A DNA stretch of 64,000 nt from positions 1,048,501 to 1,112,500 of the forward strand of contig NZ_CP021112.1 of the NCBI RefSeq assembly GCF_002119765.1, written 5' to 3'. Below, one piece after another: positions 24,251-33,123 of the stretch. How positions within the stretch are numbered: position 1 is the first letter of the stretch; every line of letters starts with the position of its first letter. The translations under genes and the position numbers were made by a program. The notes below the pieces were generated by a model. The model was not told the origin of the DNA. It searched no databases and worked only from the letters and a program-made list of their open reading frames with translations. This stretch comes from Pseudorhodoplanes sinuspersici. GTDB taxonomy: Bacteria; Pseudomonadota; Alphaproteobacteria; Rhizobiales; Xanthobacteraceae.

Positions 24251-24334
24251 TCAGTTCAGCCCGCCGAGCAGCCAAACCACCAGAATGATTGGCAGTGGTA
24301 TACCGATCAGCCAGAGAAGAAGTCCGCGTCCCAT
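24251..24334 (-). CDS. 27-aa single-helix membrane peptide
   Basis: MGRGLLLWLIGIPLPIILVVWLLGGLN is a short frame of one hydrophobic helix with a Pro kink, preceded by GGGAG six bases before the ATG. Comparable MGRG-LLW-GIP-PII peptides are familiar as short hypothetical proteins in Rhizobiales. It diverges from hemA, leaving a 264-bp shared intergenic region in which no clear operator was seen. Function unknown. Confidence 0.6.
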   Translation of the reverse strand: MGRGLLLWLIGIPLPIILVVWLLGGLN

Positions 24335-24598
24335 GTCCAGCTCCCAATATTGCCCCTCGTCGGATTGTGAACGCGGGACCGAAAGGCCGGGTTCCAGGAG
24401 AAAAACTGCGCCAAGTTGGGAGTTTTTGCCGGCCTTGGACAATTTGCCCAGCCTCGCGGGCCGATCTGCGTCGTTTTGAGGCCACCCATACCTCGACAAA
24501 CACCGTTGAACGCTTCTAAAACTGCTCTGGAAATAGGTTTGAACGCCCGCCCTGCCGCCCGCGACCAAACCGCAAGTTCGCTTGGGACGTCCGTTGCC

Positions 24599-25825
24599 AT
24601 GAACTACAAGTCCTTCTTCGATAACGCTTTGAACCGCCTGCACGAAGAGCGGCGTTATCGCGTCTTCGCGGACCTGGAGCGGATCGCCGGACGTTTCCCG
24701 GTCACTATCTGGCACGCGCCGGAAGGCCCGCGCGAAATCATCGTCTGGTGTTCGAACGATTATCTCGGCATGGGTCAGCACCCGAAGGTGGTCGGCGCCA
24801 TGGTCGAAGCCGCCACCCGCATGGGGACCGGCGCCGGCGGCACCCGCAACATTTCCGGCACCAATCATCCGCTGGTCGAGCTCGAGAACGAACTCGCCGA
24901 CCTGCATGGCAAGGAATCGGCGCTGATCTTCACCTCCGGCTATGTGTCGAACCAGACCGGCATCTCGACCCTCGCCAAGCTGATCCCGAATGTCCTGATC
25001 CTGTCGGACAGCTACAACCACAATTCGATGATCGAAGGCGTGCGGCAGTCGGGCTGCGAGAAGAAGATCTTCCGCCACAATGATCTCGCGCATCTTGAGC
25101 AGCTTCTGCAGGAAGCCGGCCCCGATCGGCCGAAGCTGATCCTGTTCGAAAGCATCTATTCGATGGATGCCGACATCGCGCCGATCGGTGCGATCTGCGA
25201 TCTCGCCGAGAAATACGGCGCCATGACCTATATCGACGAAGTGCATGCCGTCGGCATGTACGGCAAGCGCGGCGCCGGCGTTTCCGAACGCGACGGCGTC
25301 ATGCATCGGATCGATGTGATCGAAGGCACGCTCGGCAAGGCGTTCGGCTGCTTCGGCGGCTATATCGCCGCCAGCCATTCGGTCTGCGACGCCGTGCGCT
25401 CCTATGCACCGGGCTTCATCTTCACCACCGCCTTGCCGCCGGCCGTCTGCGCCGCTGCGGCCGCGTCGATCCGGCATCTGAAGACCTCGCAATGGGAGCG
25501 CGACAGGCATCAGGAACGCGTGGCCCGCGTGAAGGCGGTGCTGACCGCCTCCGGCCTGCCGGTGATGCACAGCGACACGCATATCGTGCCGATCGCCGTC
25601 GGCGATCCGGAAAAGTGCAAGGCGGCGAGCGACATGCTGCTGACCGAGCACGGCATCTATATCCAGCCGATCAACTACCCCACCGTGCCGAAAGGCACCG
25701 AGCGGCTGCGCGTCACGCCGTCGCCCTATCACGACGACCAGATGATCGATGCCCTCGCGGCCGCCCTGATCGATGTCTGGGAAAAGCTCGGCATGCCGCT
25801 CAACCGCGCGCTGGCGGCGGAATAA
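24599..25825 (+). CDS. hemA: 5-aminolevulinate synthase HemA
   Basis: A 408-aa PLP enzyme that condenses glycine and succinyl-CoA to 5-aminolevulinate, the entry to haem and bacteriochlorophyll synthesis in alphaproteobacteria (Shemin pathway). The PLP lysine is Lys247 in GTLGKAFG. Other hallmarks are [35 protein letters not shown] and [12 protein letters not shown]. The ATG at 24599 gives the usual length; longer in-frame starts reach into non-conserved sequence. It supplies haem for the oxidase genes further along. Confidence 0.97.
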   Translation: MNYKSFFDNALNRLHEERRYRVFADLERIAGRFPVTIWHAPEGPREIIVWCSNDYLGMGQHPKVVGAMVEAATRMGTGAGGTRNISGTNHPLVELENELADLHGKESALIFTSGYVSNQTGISTLAKLIPNVLILSDSYNHNSMIEGVRQSGCEKKIFRHNDLAHLEQLLQEAGPDRPKLILFESIYSMDADIAPIGAICDLAEKYGAMTYIDEVHAVGMYGKRGAGVSERDGVMHRIDVIEGTLGKAFGCFGGYIAASHSVCDAVRSYAPGFIFTTALPPAVCAAAAASIRHLKTSQWERDRHQERVARVKAVLTASGLPVMHSDTHIVPIAVGDPEKCKAASDMLLTEHGIYIQPINYPTVPKGTERLRVTPSPYHDDQMIDALAAALIDVWEKLGMPLNRALAAE

Positions 25826-25848
25826 GGCGTCTCACTCCGACAGCTTGA

Positions 25849-26787
25849 TCAGTGCCGGCAGGCATGCACCTCGACGGTGACATGCGACAGGCCATGCAAA
25901 CCGGACAGCCGCGCCTTGTAGGTGTCGGGCGCCTGCGGCGCATCGGACACGACCGATGCGATGACGCCGATATGACCCGGCCCGAGCCGCCACAGATGCA
26001 AATCCGTCAGCCGGTCATCTCCTGATTCCAGGCGCCGCCTGATCTCGCCGGCCAGCCGCGCATCCGGCACGATATCGAGCAGCACCGCACCGGAGGCCCG
26101 CATCAGGCCGATCGACCAATGCGCGATCACCAACGCACCGACGATACCGACGGCCGGATCCATCCAGTCCCATTGGTAAAAGCGCCCCGCGAGCAGCGCC
26201 CCGATCGCAAGCACCGACGTCAATGCATCGGCAAGGACGTGGAGATAGGCGCCGCGCAGATTGTGATCGTGATGATGGTGGTGATGACCGCCGTGACCTT
26301 GATCATGCGCATCGCCATGATGACCACCATGTCCATCACGCAGCAACCACGCGCTGCCGAGATTGACGGCAAGCCCGATCACCGCAATCACCAGCGCCTG
26401 ATCGAAGCGGATCGCAACCGGCTGCCACAGCCGGATCAGCGATTCATAGCCGATCAACAACGCCACCACCGCCAGGATCATCGCGCTCGCGAAAGCCGCC
26501 AGCTCCCCGAGCTTTCCCGTCCCGAATGTGAATTGCGCGTCATGCGCATGCTTGCTGGCGAACCGATAGGCCAGCGCGGCGATGGCCAGCGCCGCCGCAT
26601 GCGTCGACATGTGCCAGCCGTCGGCCACCAGCGCCATCGATCCGAAAATCGTGCCGCCGACGATCTCGACCACCATCATCGATGCGGTCAATCCGACGAC
26701 CAGCCAGGTCCGGCGCTCGTTCCGTGTGTGATCGGCGCCAAGGAAAACGTGCTCGTGCCGCCAGTTCTTCAGGCTGTGCGTGTGCAT
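25849..26787 (-). CDS. dmeF: cation diffusion facilitator, DmeF-like
   Basis: A 312-aa CDF exporter for divalent metals (Co2+, Ni2+, Zn2+ class). It begins MHTHSLKNWRHEHVFLG, as DmeF proteins do, and has six membrane helices with HMSTH and a His-rich loop (GHGGHHGDAHDQGHGGHHHHHH) between helices 4 and 5. A second metal motif HVLADALTS follows, then a cytoplasmic dimer domain. GGAG seven bases before the ATG at 26787 decides the start. In rhizobia dmeF is often preceded by a dmeR repressor; none is seen here. Confidence 0.88.
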   Translation of the reverse strand: MHTHSLKNWRHEHVFLGADHTRNERRTWLVVGLTASMMVVEIVGGTIFGSMALVADGWHMSTHAAALAIAALAYRFASKHAHDAQFTFGTGKLGELAAFASAMILAVVALLIGYESLIRLWQPVAIRFDQALVIAVIGLAVNLGSAWLLRDGHGGHHGDAHDQGHGGHHHHHHDHNLRGAYLHVLADALTSVLAIGALLAGRFYQWDWMDPAVGIVGALVIAHWSIGLMRASGAVLLDIVPDARLAGEIRRRLESGDDRLTDLHLWRLGPGHIGVIASVVSDAPQAPDTYKARLSGLHGLSHVTVEVHACRH

Positions 26788-26874
26788 GTTCGACTCCAGC
26801 TCACGGACAAGTCGGGCTTCCGTCGCAAGTCCGCAGACCATCGTTTTGATAGTTAACGCTCGAAAGGCCGGACC

Positions 26875-27981
26875 TCAATCCTCCTGCACCGGGCGCTTGT
26901 CCGGCAGCTTCGGGGGGATCTTTGGCGGCTGTCCGTACATTTTCACGAACAGCGGCAGCGACAGCGAAATCAGAATGAAGCGCGCCACATGATGGGCGCC
27001 GACAAAGATCGGATCGAGATGCAAGGCCAGCGCCAGGATCATCATCGCGTCGAGCGCACCGGGCGAATACGAGACGATGATGTCGGACAGCTGCAGATTG
27101 ACCAGCCAGGCCGACATCGCCGCGAACACCGAGACGATCAGGATCGCCACCGAGAACGAGCCGAGCGCCGCCAGCGAATAGCTCAGCAATGTGCGCAATT
27201 GCGTATTGGCGAAACGCGATCCGGTCAGTGCGCCGAGCGCCACCATCACCGCATTGACGATCCACCACGGCATCGTCGCGTGAATGACGCCGCTGCCATG
27301 CAGGATCGCCGACGCCAGCATCGCCCCGAAGATCAGCCCGCCGGGAAACCGCACCCAATGCGCGAGGAAAGACGATGCACCCGCAACCACCACAAGGACG
27401 ACCAGTTCGGGAATCGAATCGGTGATCGCAAAGCTGCGCGTCGGCGCCGGCGGGATCAATCCGAACAGCGCCAGCCCCACCGGCAGCAAGGCGGTGAGAA
27501 TCACCACGCGGATCGTCTGCACGATGGCAATGCCGCGCAGGTCGGAATGGCATTGCGTCGCATTGGCGATCACCTGCGACAGCGCGCCGGGCGCCGAGCC
27601 GAACAGTGCCGACAGCATGTCCCAGCCATGCACCTTGCGAAGGTAAAAGGCGCTGCCGAAGGTCGAGCAGGTCATGCCGATGCACAGCAGCACGACACTG
27701 AGCGGCCAGGTGGCAATCCCCTTCAATGTCTCGGGGGTCACCGCCCCGCCGAGCGAGATACCGATCAGGACGAACACCACCCGACCGAGCGGCGCCGGCA
27801 TATGCATCGGCCGGCCGGCCAGGGCCGCGATGGCGACGAAAATCATCGCACCGGACAGAAATCCGGCCGGGATGCCGGCCGCGTTGAAGATCGCCCCGCC
27901 AATGGCCCCGATGACGAGGGTTTCACAGAGGCGCAGCAGATTCTGGGGGAAGGGAAGCGGCATAGGCACCGTTATGTCCAT
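26875..27981 (-). CDS. AbrB-family membrane protein (putative transporter)
   Basis: A 368-aa integral membrane protein with two homologous halves, each carrying the AbrB duplication signature: AGIPAGFLSGAMIF...GRVVFVLIGISLGGAVTPE in the first, and VRFPGGLIFGAMLASAILHG in the second, plus SAPGALSQVIANA and SPGALDAMMILALAL. About ten helices. The family (E. coli AbrB, once linked to aidB regulation) has no proven substrate. ATG 27981 follows GCGGGA; a further ATG six codons on is possible. Confidence 0.83.
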   Translation of the reverse strand: MDITVPMPLPFPQNLLRLCETLVIGAIGGAIFNAAGIPAGFLSGAMIFVAIAALAGRPMHMPAPLGRVVFVLIGISLGGAVTPETLKGIATWPLSVVLLCIGMTCSTFGSAFYLRKVHGWDMLSALFGSAPGALSQVIANATQCHSDLRGIAIVQTIRVVILTALLPVGLALFGLIPPAPTRSFAITDSIPELVVLVVVAGASSFLAHWVRFPGGLIFGAMLASAILHGSGVIHATMPWWIVNAVMVALGALTGSRFANTQLRTLLSYSLAALGSFSVAILIVSVFAAMSAWLVNLQLSDIIVSYSPGALDAMMILALALHLDPIFVGAHHVARFILISLSLPLFVKMYGQPPKIPPKLPDKRPVQED

Positions 27982-28199
27982 TCCCGCAGACCTATCAAGG
28001 CGCTGGGAGCATCCCATATATGCCGGCAACGCGGGCGATCATCCGGACACTTGGCATCACGCCGCAGAAGGATTATGCGCCCCGTCAACGAGTTAGCGCG
28101 TGACCGGGACCAAAGCGGACAGCCGCTTTGCCGGTCCTGCGCTGATTGCCCTTCCCTCGGACCCGCGTGTATGGTCGCGGCCCTTTTGCCGGATATCTC

Positions 28200-29570
28200 A
28201 TGGCCCGTGACCAAATCGACATGACGCCGATCGAGCGGCGCGACGAACTCGTCGCCTGGCTCGAATCGGGTTGCAAACCGAAGGCGCAGTGGCGCATCGG
28301 CACCGAACACGAAAAATTCCCGTTCACCGTCAAAGGCCATAACCCGGTGCCCTATGAGGGACCGCGCGGCATCCAGGCGCTTCTGAATGGCATGCAGTTG
28401 CTGCTCGGCTGGGAGCCAATCATGGAGCACGAGAATATCATCGGGCTCTATGACGTGACCGGCGGCGGCGCCATCTCGCTTGAGCCGGGCGGACAATTCG
28501 AATTGTCCGGCGCCCCGCTCGAAACCGTGCACCAGACCTGCACGGAGCTGATGGCGCATCTGGCGCAGGTGCGTGAAGTGGCGCGCCCGCTCGGCATCGG
28601 CTTTCTCGGCCTCGGCATGACACCGAAATGGTCGCGCGCCGACATCCCGATGATGCCGAAGGGCCGCTACCGCATCATGACGAAATACATGCCGACGGTC
28701 GGACAATACGGCCTCGACATGATGTACCGGACCTGCACCGTGCAGACCAATCTCGACTTCTCGTCCGAAGCGGACATGGTCAAGAAACTGCGCGTGTCGC
28801 TCGCACTGCAGCCGGTGGCGACCGCTTTGTTCGCCAATTCCCCTTTCACCGAAGGCAAGCCGAACGGCTTTCTCTCCTTCCGCTCCGAAATCTGGCGCGA
28901 TACCGATCCCGACCGCTCCGGCATGCTGCCCTGGGCGTTCGAGGACGGCATGGGCTTCGAGCGCTGGGTCGATTACGCGCTCGATGTGCCGATGTATTTC
29001 GTCAAGCGCGGCGACGATTATGTCGACGTGTCCGGCCTGTCGTTTCGCGATCTGTTCGCCGGCAAGCTGAAGCAATTGCCCGGCGAGCGCGCGACGATTT
29101 CGGACTGGGCCAATCACATCTCGACGATTTTCCCGGAAGTGCGGTTGAAGCGCTATCTCGAAATGCGTGGCGCCGATGGCGCGCCCGGACGCCGACTGCC
29201 GGCGCTGCCGGCCTTCTGGGTCGGTCTTCTTTACGATGACACGGCACTCGATGCGGCGTGGGATATCGTCAAGAGCTGGACCGCCGAGGAACGGCAAAAG
29301 CTGCGCGACGACGTGCCGACGCAGGGTTTCGCGGCCGTGATCCGCAACCGCACCATGCTGTCGCTGGCCGAAGAAACGCTGAAGATCGCGCGCGAAGGCC
29401 TGACGCGGCGAAGGCGCTTCAATGCCGGCGGCGAAAACGAAACAAAATATCTCGAGCCGCTGGACGATCTGGTGTCCCGCGGCACAACACCGGCCGAAGA
29501 ATTGCTCGATAAATTCCACGGACCTTGGGCGCAATCCGTTGAGCCGGTCTTCGACGAATATGCGTATTGA
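28200..29570 (+). CDS. gshA: glutamate-cysteine ligase GshA
   Basis: A 456-aa enzyme that joins glutamate and cysteine in the first step of glutathione synthesis. It is of the alphaproteobacterial/plant (GCS2) type: WRIGTEHEKFPF, GALSLEPGGQFELSGAPL-like block (here GAISLEPGGQFELSGAPLE), RYRIMTKYMPTVG and DWANHISTIFPEVRLKRYLEMRGADG. Product glutathione would serve the GST-fold proteins in the window. The ATG at 28200 directly precedes the conserved domain. Confidence 0.95.
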   Translation: MARDQIDMTPIERRDELVAWLESGCKPKAQWRIGTEHEKFPFTVKGHNPVPYEGPRGIQALLNGMQLLLGWEPIMEHENIIGLYDVTGGGAISLEPGGQFELSGAPLETVHQTCTELMAHLAQVREVARPLGIGFLGLGMTPKWSRADIPMMPKGRYRIMTKYMPTVGQYGLDMMYRTCTVQTNLDFSSEADMVKKLRVSLALQPVATALFANSPFTEGKPNGFLSFRSEIWRDTDPDRSGMLPWAFEDGMGFERWVDYALDVPMYFVKRGDDYVDVSGLSFRDLFAGKLKQLPGERATISDWANHISTIFPEVRLKRYLEMRGADGAPGRRLPALPAFWVGLLYDDTALDAAWDIVKSWTAEERQKLRDDVPTQGFAAVIRNRTMLSLAEETLKIAREGLTRRRRFNAGGENETKYLEPLDDLVSRGTTPAEELLDKFHGPWAQSVEPVFDEYAY

Positions 29571-29598
29571 TGGAGTTCCGCCTGAACGATCAACCCAC

Positions 29599-29688
29599 GT
29601 CATCCTGAGGTGCGCGGCAACGCCGCGCCTCGAAGGATGATGTGGCCGTCGCCCTTCGAGGCTCGCTTCACTCGCACCTCAGGATGAC
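29599..29688. repeat. intergenic inverted repeat
   Basis: GTCATCCTGAGGTGCG (29599-29614) is perfectly inverted as CGCACCTCAGGATGAC (29673-29688), with an inner repeat around CCTCGAAGGATGA and CCCTTCGAGG. It fills the gap between gshA and the YbaK gene. This CATCCTGAGG element is a common dispersed repeat in Rhizobiales genomes. Confidence 0.85.
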
Positions 29689-29711
29689 GGAGAAACAATC
29701 GCGCAAGTTCA

Positions 29712-30182
29712 ATGGCCAAATCCACACCAGCCACCACCGCCCTCGAGAAAGCCGGCATCGCCTTCACGCTGCATGAATACGACTACGATCCGAATGCCGC
29801 ACGCATCGGCATGCAGGCGGCAGAAGCGCTCGGCATCCCGCCGGCGCGCCTGCTCAAGACATTGATGGCGAAAGCAGGCGGCGCCGTCGTCTGTGTGCTG
29901 GTGCCATCGGACAAGGAAATCAGCCTGAAACGTCTCGCCGCAGCCGCAGGCGCGAAAGATGCCGCCATGCTGCCGCCGGCCGAAGCCGAACGCATCACCG
30001 GCTATCATGTCGGCGGCATCTCACCGCTCGGCCAGCGCAAGCGCGCCGCCACCTTCATCGAACAGGATGCGCTCACGCACGCGACAGTTCTCGTCAATGG
30101 CGGACGCCGCGGCCTGCAGATCGAAATCGCACCTGCCGATCTCGTGAAAGCGACCGGCGCCAAAGCGGCGGCTCTATGCTGA
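29712..30182 (+). CDS. ybaK: Cys-tRNA(Pro)/Cys-tRNA(Cys) deacylase YbaK
   Basis: A 156-aa YbaK/EbsC-domain protein that hydrolyses mischarged aminoacyl-tRNA, notably Cys-tRNA(Pro). Typical blocks are TPATTALEKAGIAFTLHEYDYDP, LLKTLMAKAGGAVVCVLVPSDKEISLKRLA with the conserved lysine, ITGYHVGGISPLGQRK, and VNGGRRGLQIEIAPADL. Its 3' end overlaps the downstream permease gene by 7 bp, suggesting one transcript. Length is normal. Confidence 0.93.
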   Translation: MAKSTPATTALEKAGIAFTLHEYDYDPNAARIGMQAAEALGIPPARLLKTLMAKAGGAVVCVLVPSDKEISLKRLAAAAGAKDAAMLPPAEAERITGYHVGGISPLGQRKRAATFIEQDALTHATVLVNGGRRGLQIEIAPADLVKATGAKAAALC

Positions 30183-31072
30183 CTCGCGCACGTCTGACGG
30201 CATTCGATCTGCTGCTTTATGCGACCGTGGTGGTGACCTGGGGCTTCGCCTGGATCGCGATCCATTTTCAGGTCGGCGCCGTTTCGCCCGATGTATCGAT
30301 CCTCTGGCGCTTCCTGCTTGCGGGAATGCTGATGCTGGGAATCGCTGCCATTCGCGGCGATCGTTTGCGCTATTCACTGCAACGGCACGCGATGTTTGCG
30401 CTGCTGGGGCTGACGTTGTTCTCGACAAACTTTCTATTGTTCTATCACGCAGCGGAGACTTTGCCGTCGGGCCTGCTATCGATCGTGTTCTCGCTGGCGT
30501 CCCTGATCAACGTCGGACTGGGCGCCCTGCTGTACAAGACGCCGATCGATCGCCGCGTCGTCATTGGCGGTTTGCTTGGCGCAATGGGAATAACTGCGAT
30601 GTTCTATTCGCAAGTTGCCGGCGCCGAATTCCAGCACGGCGCCGTTTTCGCACTGATGCTCTGTATCGTCGGCACGATCGCTTTCTGTTTCGGCAACATG
30701 GTGTCTTCACCGCTCCAACGCGACAAGATTCCGGTCTTCGCATCGACTGGATATGGAATGCTGTATGGCAGCGCGGCACTCGCTGTTTACGCCGCCTCGC
30801 GGGGACATGCCTTCACGATCGAATGGACGCTGCCCTACATGAGCGGCCTGATCTATTCGGCGCTGATCGCATCCGTTGTGGCTTTCGCCTGTTATCTGAC
30901 CTTGCTCGGACGCATCGGCGCCGACCGCGCCGCCTATGTCACCGTGCTCGGACCGGTCGTGGCGCTCGCGGTCTCGACCTTTGTCGAGAATTTCCACTGG
31001 AGCCTGCCGACGGCACTCGGGCTTGCTGCGGTCCTCGCCGGCAATGTGCTGGTGCTGCGGCCGGCGAAGTAA
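30176..31072 (+). CDS. EamA-family DMT permease
   Basis: A 298-aa drug/metabolite transporter with two EamA repeats and about ten helices: VVVTWGFAWIAIHFQVGAVSPDVSILWRFLLAG in the first half and a second repeat ending LGPVVALAVSTFVENFHWSLPTALGLAAVLAGNVLVL. Family members export amino acids, nucleobases or other metabolites; the substrate is not predictable. It overlaps ybaK by 7 bp. Confidence 0.87.
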   Translation: MLTRARLTAFDLLLYATVVVTWGFAWIAIHFQVGAVSPDVSILWRFLLAGMLMLGIAAIRGDRLRYSLQRHAMFALLGLTLFSTNFLLFYHAAETLPSGLLSIVFSLASLINVGLGALLYKTPIDRRVVIGGLLGAMGITAMFYSQVAGAEFQHGAVFALMLCIVGTIAFCFGNMVSSPLQRDKIPVFASTGYGMLYGSAALAVYAASRGHAFTIEWTLPYMSGLIYSALIASVVAFACYLTLLGRIGADRAAYVTVLGPVVALAVSTFVENFHWSLPTALGLAAVLAGNVLVLRPAK

Positions 31073-31076
31073 GCTT

Positions 31077-31147
31077 TGTAGGGCGGATTAGCGAAGCGTA
31101 ATCCGCCAAACCCGCAGGGCGGGTGACGCCTCGCTAACCCGCCCTAC
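31077..31147. repeat. TGTAGGGCGGATTAGCG repeat
   Basis: TGTAGGGCGGATTAGCGAAG followed by TAATCCGCC, then a second arm reading GCGGGTGACGCCTCGCTAAC-CCGCCCTACA. The first 31 bases recur at 63868-63900. It folds into a long hairpin after the permease gene. With the next element it accounts for much of the 466-bp gene-free stretch 31073-31538. Confidence 0.85.
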
Positions 31148-31395
31148 ACACGTCTTGGCTGTCTGGATTACCCATCTAGACAGAATTCCTATAAGATTAT
31201 ATACCTACTCCGTTTGCGCAAGCGCAAAGGCTATTCGGCTCACACTAAGGTGGGCTTCCGGGCAGTCCTGCTGGACGCGGTCTGGACGAAGGCGGGCGAA
31301 AGCCTGCCGGATCAGGGTGCGGTTTCCGCTCGGATGCACTCGTGCATCGCGAGACGATGACGTGTGGCTGTTTGATATTTGAAAAGATGTGCGAT

Positions 31396-31527
31396 CTCGT
31401 GTCCCGGACGCGGCGCAGCGTGGCAACGATGCGCCGCAGAGCCGGGACCCATCTGAGCGAGGCAGGTCCCGGCTCTGCGGCACACCATTCCGCTTCGCTT
31501 CATGCTGCGCCGCGTCCGGGACACGAG
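31396..31527. repeat. nested long inverted repeat
   Basis: CTCGTGTCCCGGACGCGGCG (from 31396) is inverted as CGCCGCGTCCGGGACACGAG (to 31527), and within it GCCGCAGAGCCGGGACC (31432-31448) is inverted as GGTCCCGGCTCTGCGGC (31464-31480). It ends 11 bp from the LysR stop and could act as its terminator. Part of the gap before it (31150-31395) shows short imperfect repeats but no gene. Confidence 0.85.
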
Positions 31528-31538
31528 ACTGTCGGCTA

Positions 31539-32420
31539 TTACTCCGCCGCTTGCGCTGTTTCCGACAGGTTGTCGAGCGAGGAGATGATGTGCTCGGCGA
31601 GTGCATCGGCCAGCGCCGAGCTTTCATGCGTGTTGCGCACGAGACCGACACGGCAATACGGCAATTCAGGAAAGCCGTCCGCGGGCGTCAAAACGCGCAT
31701 GCCCGGCCGGAGCGTCGATTCCGGGACGATTGAAACCGACAGACCGGCCAACACCGCGGCGACGTAAGCGCCGGCATTCGAGCTAGTGTAAAGAATGCGA
31801 TGCGGCCGGCCGGTTCTTTCCAGATGTTCAAGTGCAATGCGGCGCCATGAACAGGTCTGCTTGCCGAGCGCGAGCGGCAGCGGGTTCTCGGTATGGGTCG
31901 CATGCCGCACCGAGGTCACCCAGAGCAAACGCTCCTGCCGGAACGGCTCGACATTGCGCTGTGTTTCAGTCGTGGTGATGATCGCGAGATCGAGATCGTT
32001 GACATCGATCCGGCGCAACAGATCCGCCGATGGCTCGCACAGCACGGTGAGTTCGACACCGGGATAAGCCCGCGAGAAGCGCGCCATGATCTCCGGCAGA
32101 TAGCGGTCGGCATAATCGTCCGGCACACCGAGCCGCACCCGGCCCGACAATTCCGGACCGGAGAATGTCGACAGCGCTTCGAGATTGAGCTTCACGATCC
32201 GCCGCGCGTAATCAAGCAGCCGATCGCCGTCGTCCGTCAGCTTCGAGGCTCTTCCGTCACGGGCGAAGATCGGCTTGTTCAGCCGCTCCTCCAGCCGCTT
32301 CATCTGCATGGACACGGCGGACTGCGTCTTGTGCACGACCTCCGCCGCCTTGGTGAAGCTGCCGGTCTCGGCAATCGCAATGAAGGTCCGAAGCTGGTCG
32401 ATATCGATCAAGGCCGTCAT
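31539..32420 (-). CDS. LysR-family transcriptional regulator
   Basis: A 293-aa LysR regulator. The HTH is at about 1-62 (DIDQLRTFIAIAETGSFTKAAEVVHKTQSAVSMQMKRLEERL), followed by the effector domain (GRVRLGVPDDYADRYLPEIMARFSRAYPGVELTVLCEPSADLL). It belongs to the group commonly encoded divergently from DUF1127 genes in Rhizobiales, and that is the arrangement here. The start is uncertain between ATGs at 32420, 32426 and 32462; 32420 fits the HTH best. The ligand is unknown. Confidence 0.88.
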   Translation of the reverse strand: MTALIDIDQLRTFIAIAETGSFTKAAEVVHKTQSAVSMQMKRLEERLNKPIFARDGRASKLTDDGDRLLDYARRIVKLNLEALSTFSGPELSGRVRLGVPDDYADRYLPEIMARFSRAYPGVELTVLCEPSADLLRRIDVNDLDLAIITTTETQRNVEPFRQERLLWVTSVRHATHTENPLPLALGKQTCSWRRIALEHLERTGRPHRILYTSSNAGAYVAAVLAGLSVSIVPESTLRPGMRVLTPADGFPELPYCRVGLVRNTHESSALADALAEHIISSLDNLSETAQAAE

Positions 32421-32619
32421 GGGCATCTTCGCCGGGCCCGGTCGCCCCGCGCCTTTCATCACCGATAATGATGCTGGAGATTAGAAACATTCGTTTCACT
32501 TATCAATGGCGAGGTGACATATCAAAACCTGTTCGGAAACAACCTGGCCGGAAATCGGGTCGCCCAAGGTGAGGTCTTGGGGGCAGGGTTTCGTGCCGCC
32601 TCATGCAAGGACCATCACC

Positions 32620-32991
32620 ATGGCCACGACCTGCAACGTCACCACCACCGCACGGCCCTTGCCGTTGGGCCTTTCATCCCTTGTTTCGGTGATCGCCGCA
32701 GCCCTGCAAAGCGTGGTCCGCGCCCTGAAAAATCGCCGCGATGCCAGACTGCTGGCCGGCATGGACGACCGGATGCTGGCGGATATCGGTCTAACGCGCA
32801 GCGACCTGCATGATGCCTATGCCGAGCCGCTGTGGCGCGACCCGACCGATCTCCTCGCCGGCCGGGCCTGCGAGAAGCGACGGTATCGCCGTGGCAGCCT
32901 GCTGACGCCGCGCATCGCGGCGCCGTCGCTGGCGCCCGACGTTACGCTGGAGAAGCAGCGGGCCCGCCGGACCACGCGGCATTCCGTCTGA
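32620..32991 (+). CDS. DUF1127 domain protein
   Basis: A 123-aa protein with a DUF1127 motif at about 45-75: ALKNRRDARLLAGMDDRMLADIGLTRSDLHDA. Short arginine-rich DUF1127 proteins in alphaproteobacteria affect phosphate and carbon metabolism and small-RNA turnover. This one is longer than the 47-70 aa types: it has a hydrophobic N-terminal segment (LGLSSLVSVIAAAL) and a basic tail rich in Arg. It is divergent from the LysR gene, 199 bp apart, so control by that regulator is likely. Confidence 0.85.
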   Translation: MATTCNVTTTARPLPLGLSSLVSVIAAALQSVVRALKNRRDARLLAGMDDRMLADIGLTRSDLHDAYAEPLWRDPTDLLAGRACEKRRYRRGSLLTPRIAAPSLAPDVTLEKQRARRTTRHSV

Positions 32992-33083
32992 CATTTCAGT
33001 GGAGTGAGTTTTGCGGCCGGCTCTGCCCGACCGGCCCGCGATCCGCGTGTCTGTGCGTCCCCTCTCACGGACGCGGATCCAAA

Positions 33084-33117
33084 CGCCCGCCGGCCCTCCC
33101 CGGCGGGCGTTTCTTTT
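33084..33117 (+). terminator. intrinsic terminator after the DUF1127 gene
   Basis: CGCCCGCCG (33084-33092), an eight-base loop, CGGCGGGCG (33101-33109), then TTTCTTTT. It lies between the DUF1127 gene and the convergent glycosyltransferase gene and could also stop the latter, with the weaker TTT on the other side. Confidence 0.82.
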
Positions 33118-33123
33118 CGAGGC

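Noticed and set aside
24335-24598. FnrL/Irr-type control site upstream of hemA
   Set aside because: I looked for TTGAT-N4-ATCAA and for an Irr-type inverted repeat and found no acceptable match by eye.
27972-29603. Antisense frame of about 540 codons over gshA
   Set aside because: It is a GC-driven shadow. The plus-strand GshA reading has clear family motifs along its whole length; the antisense reading has none and is rich in Arg/His.
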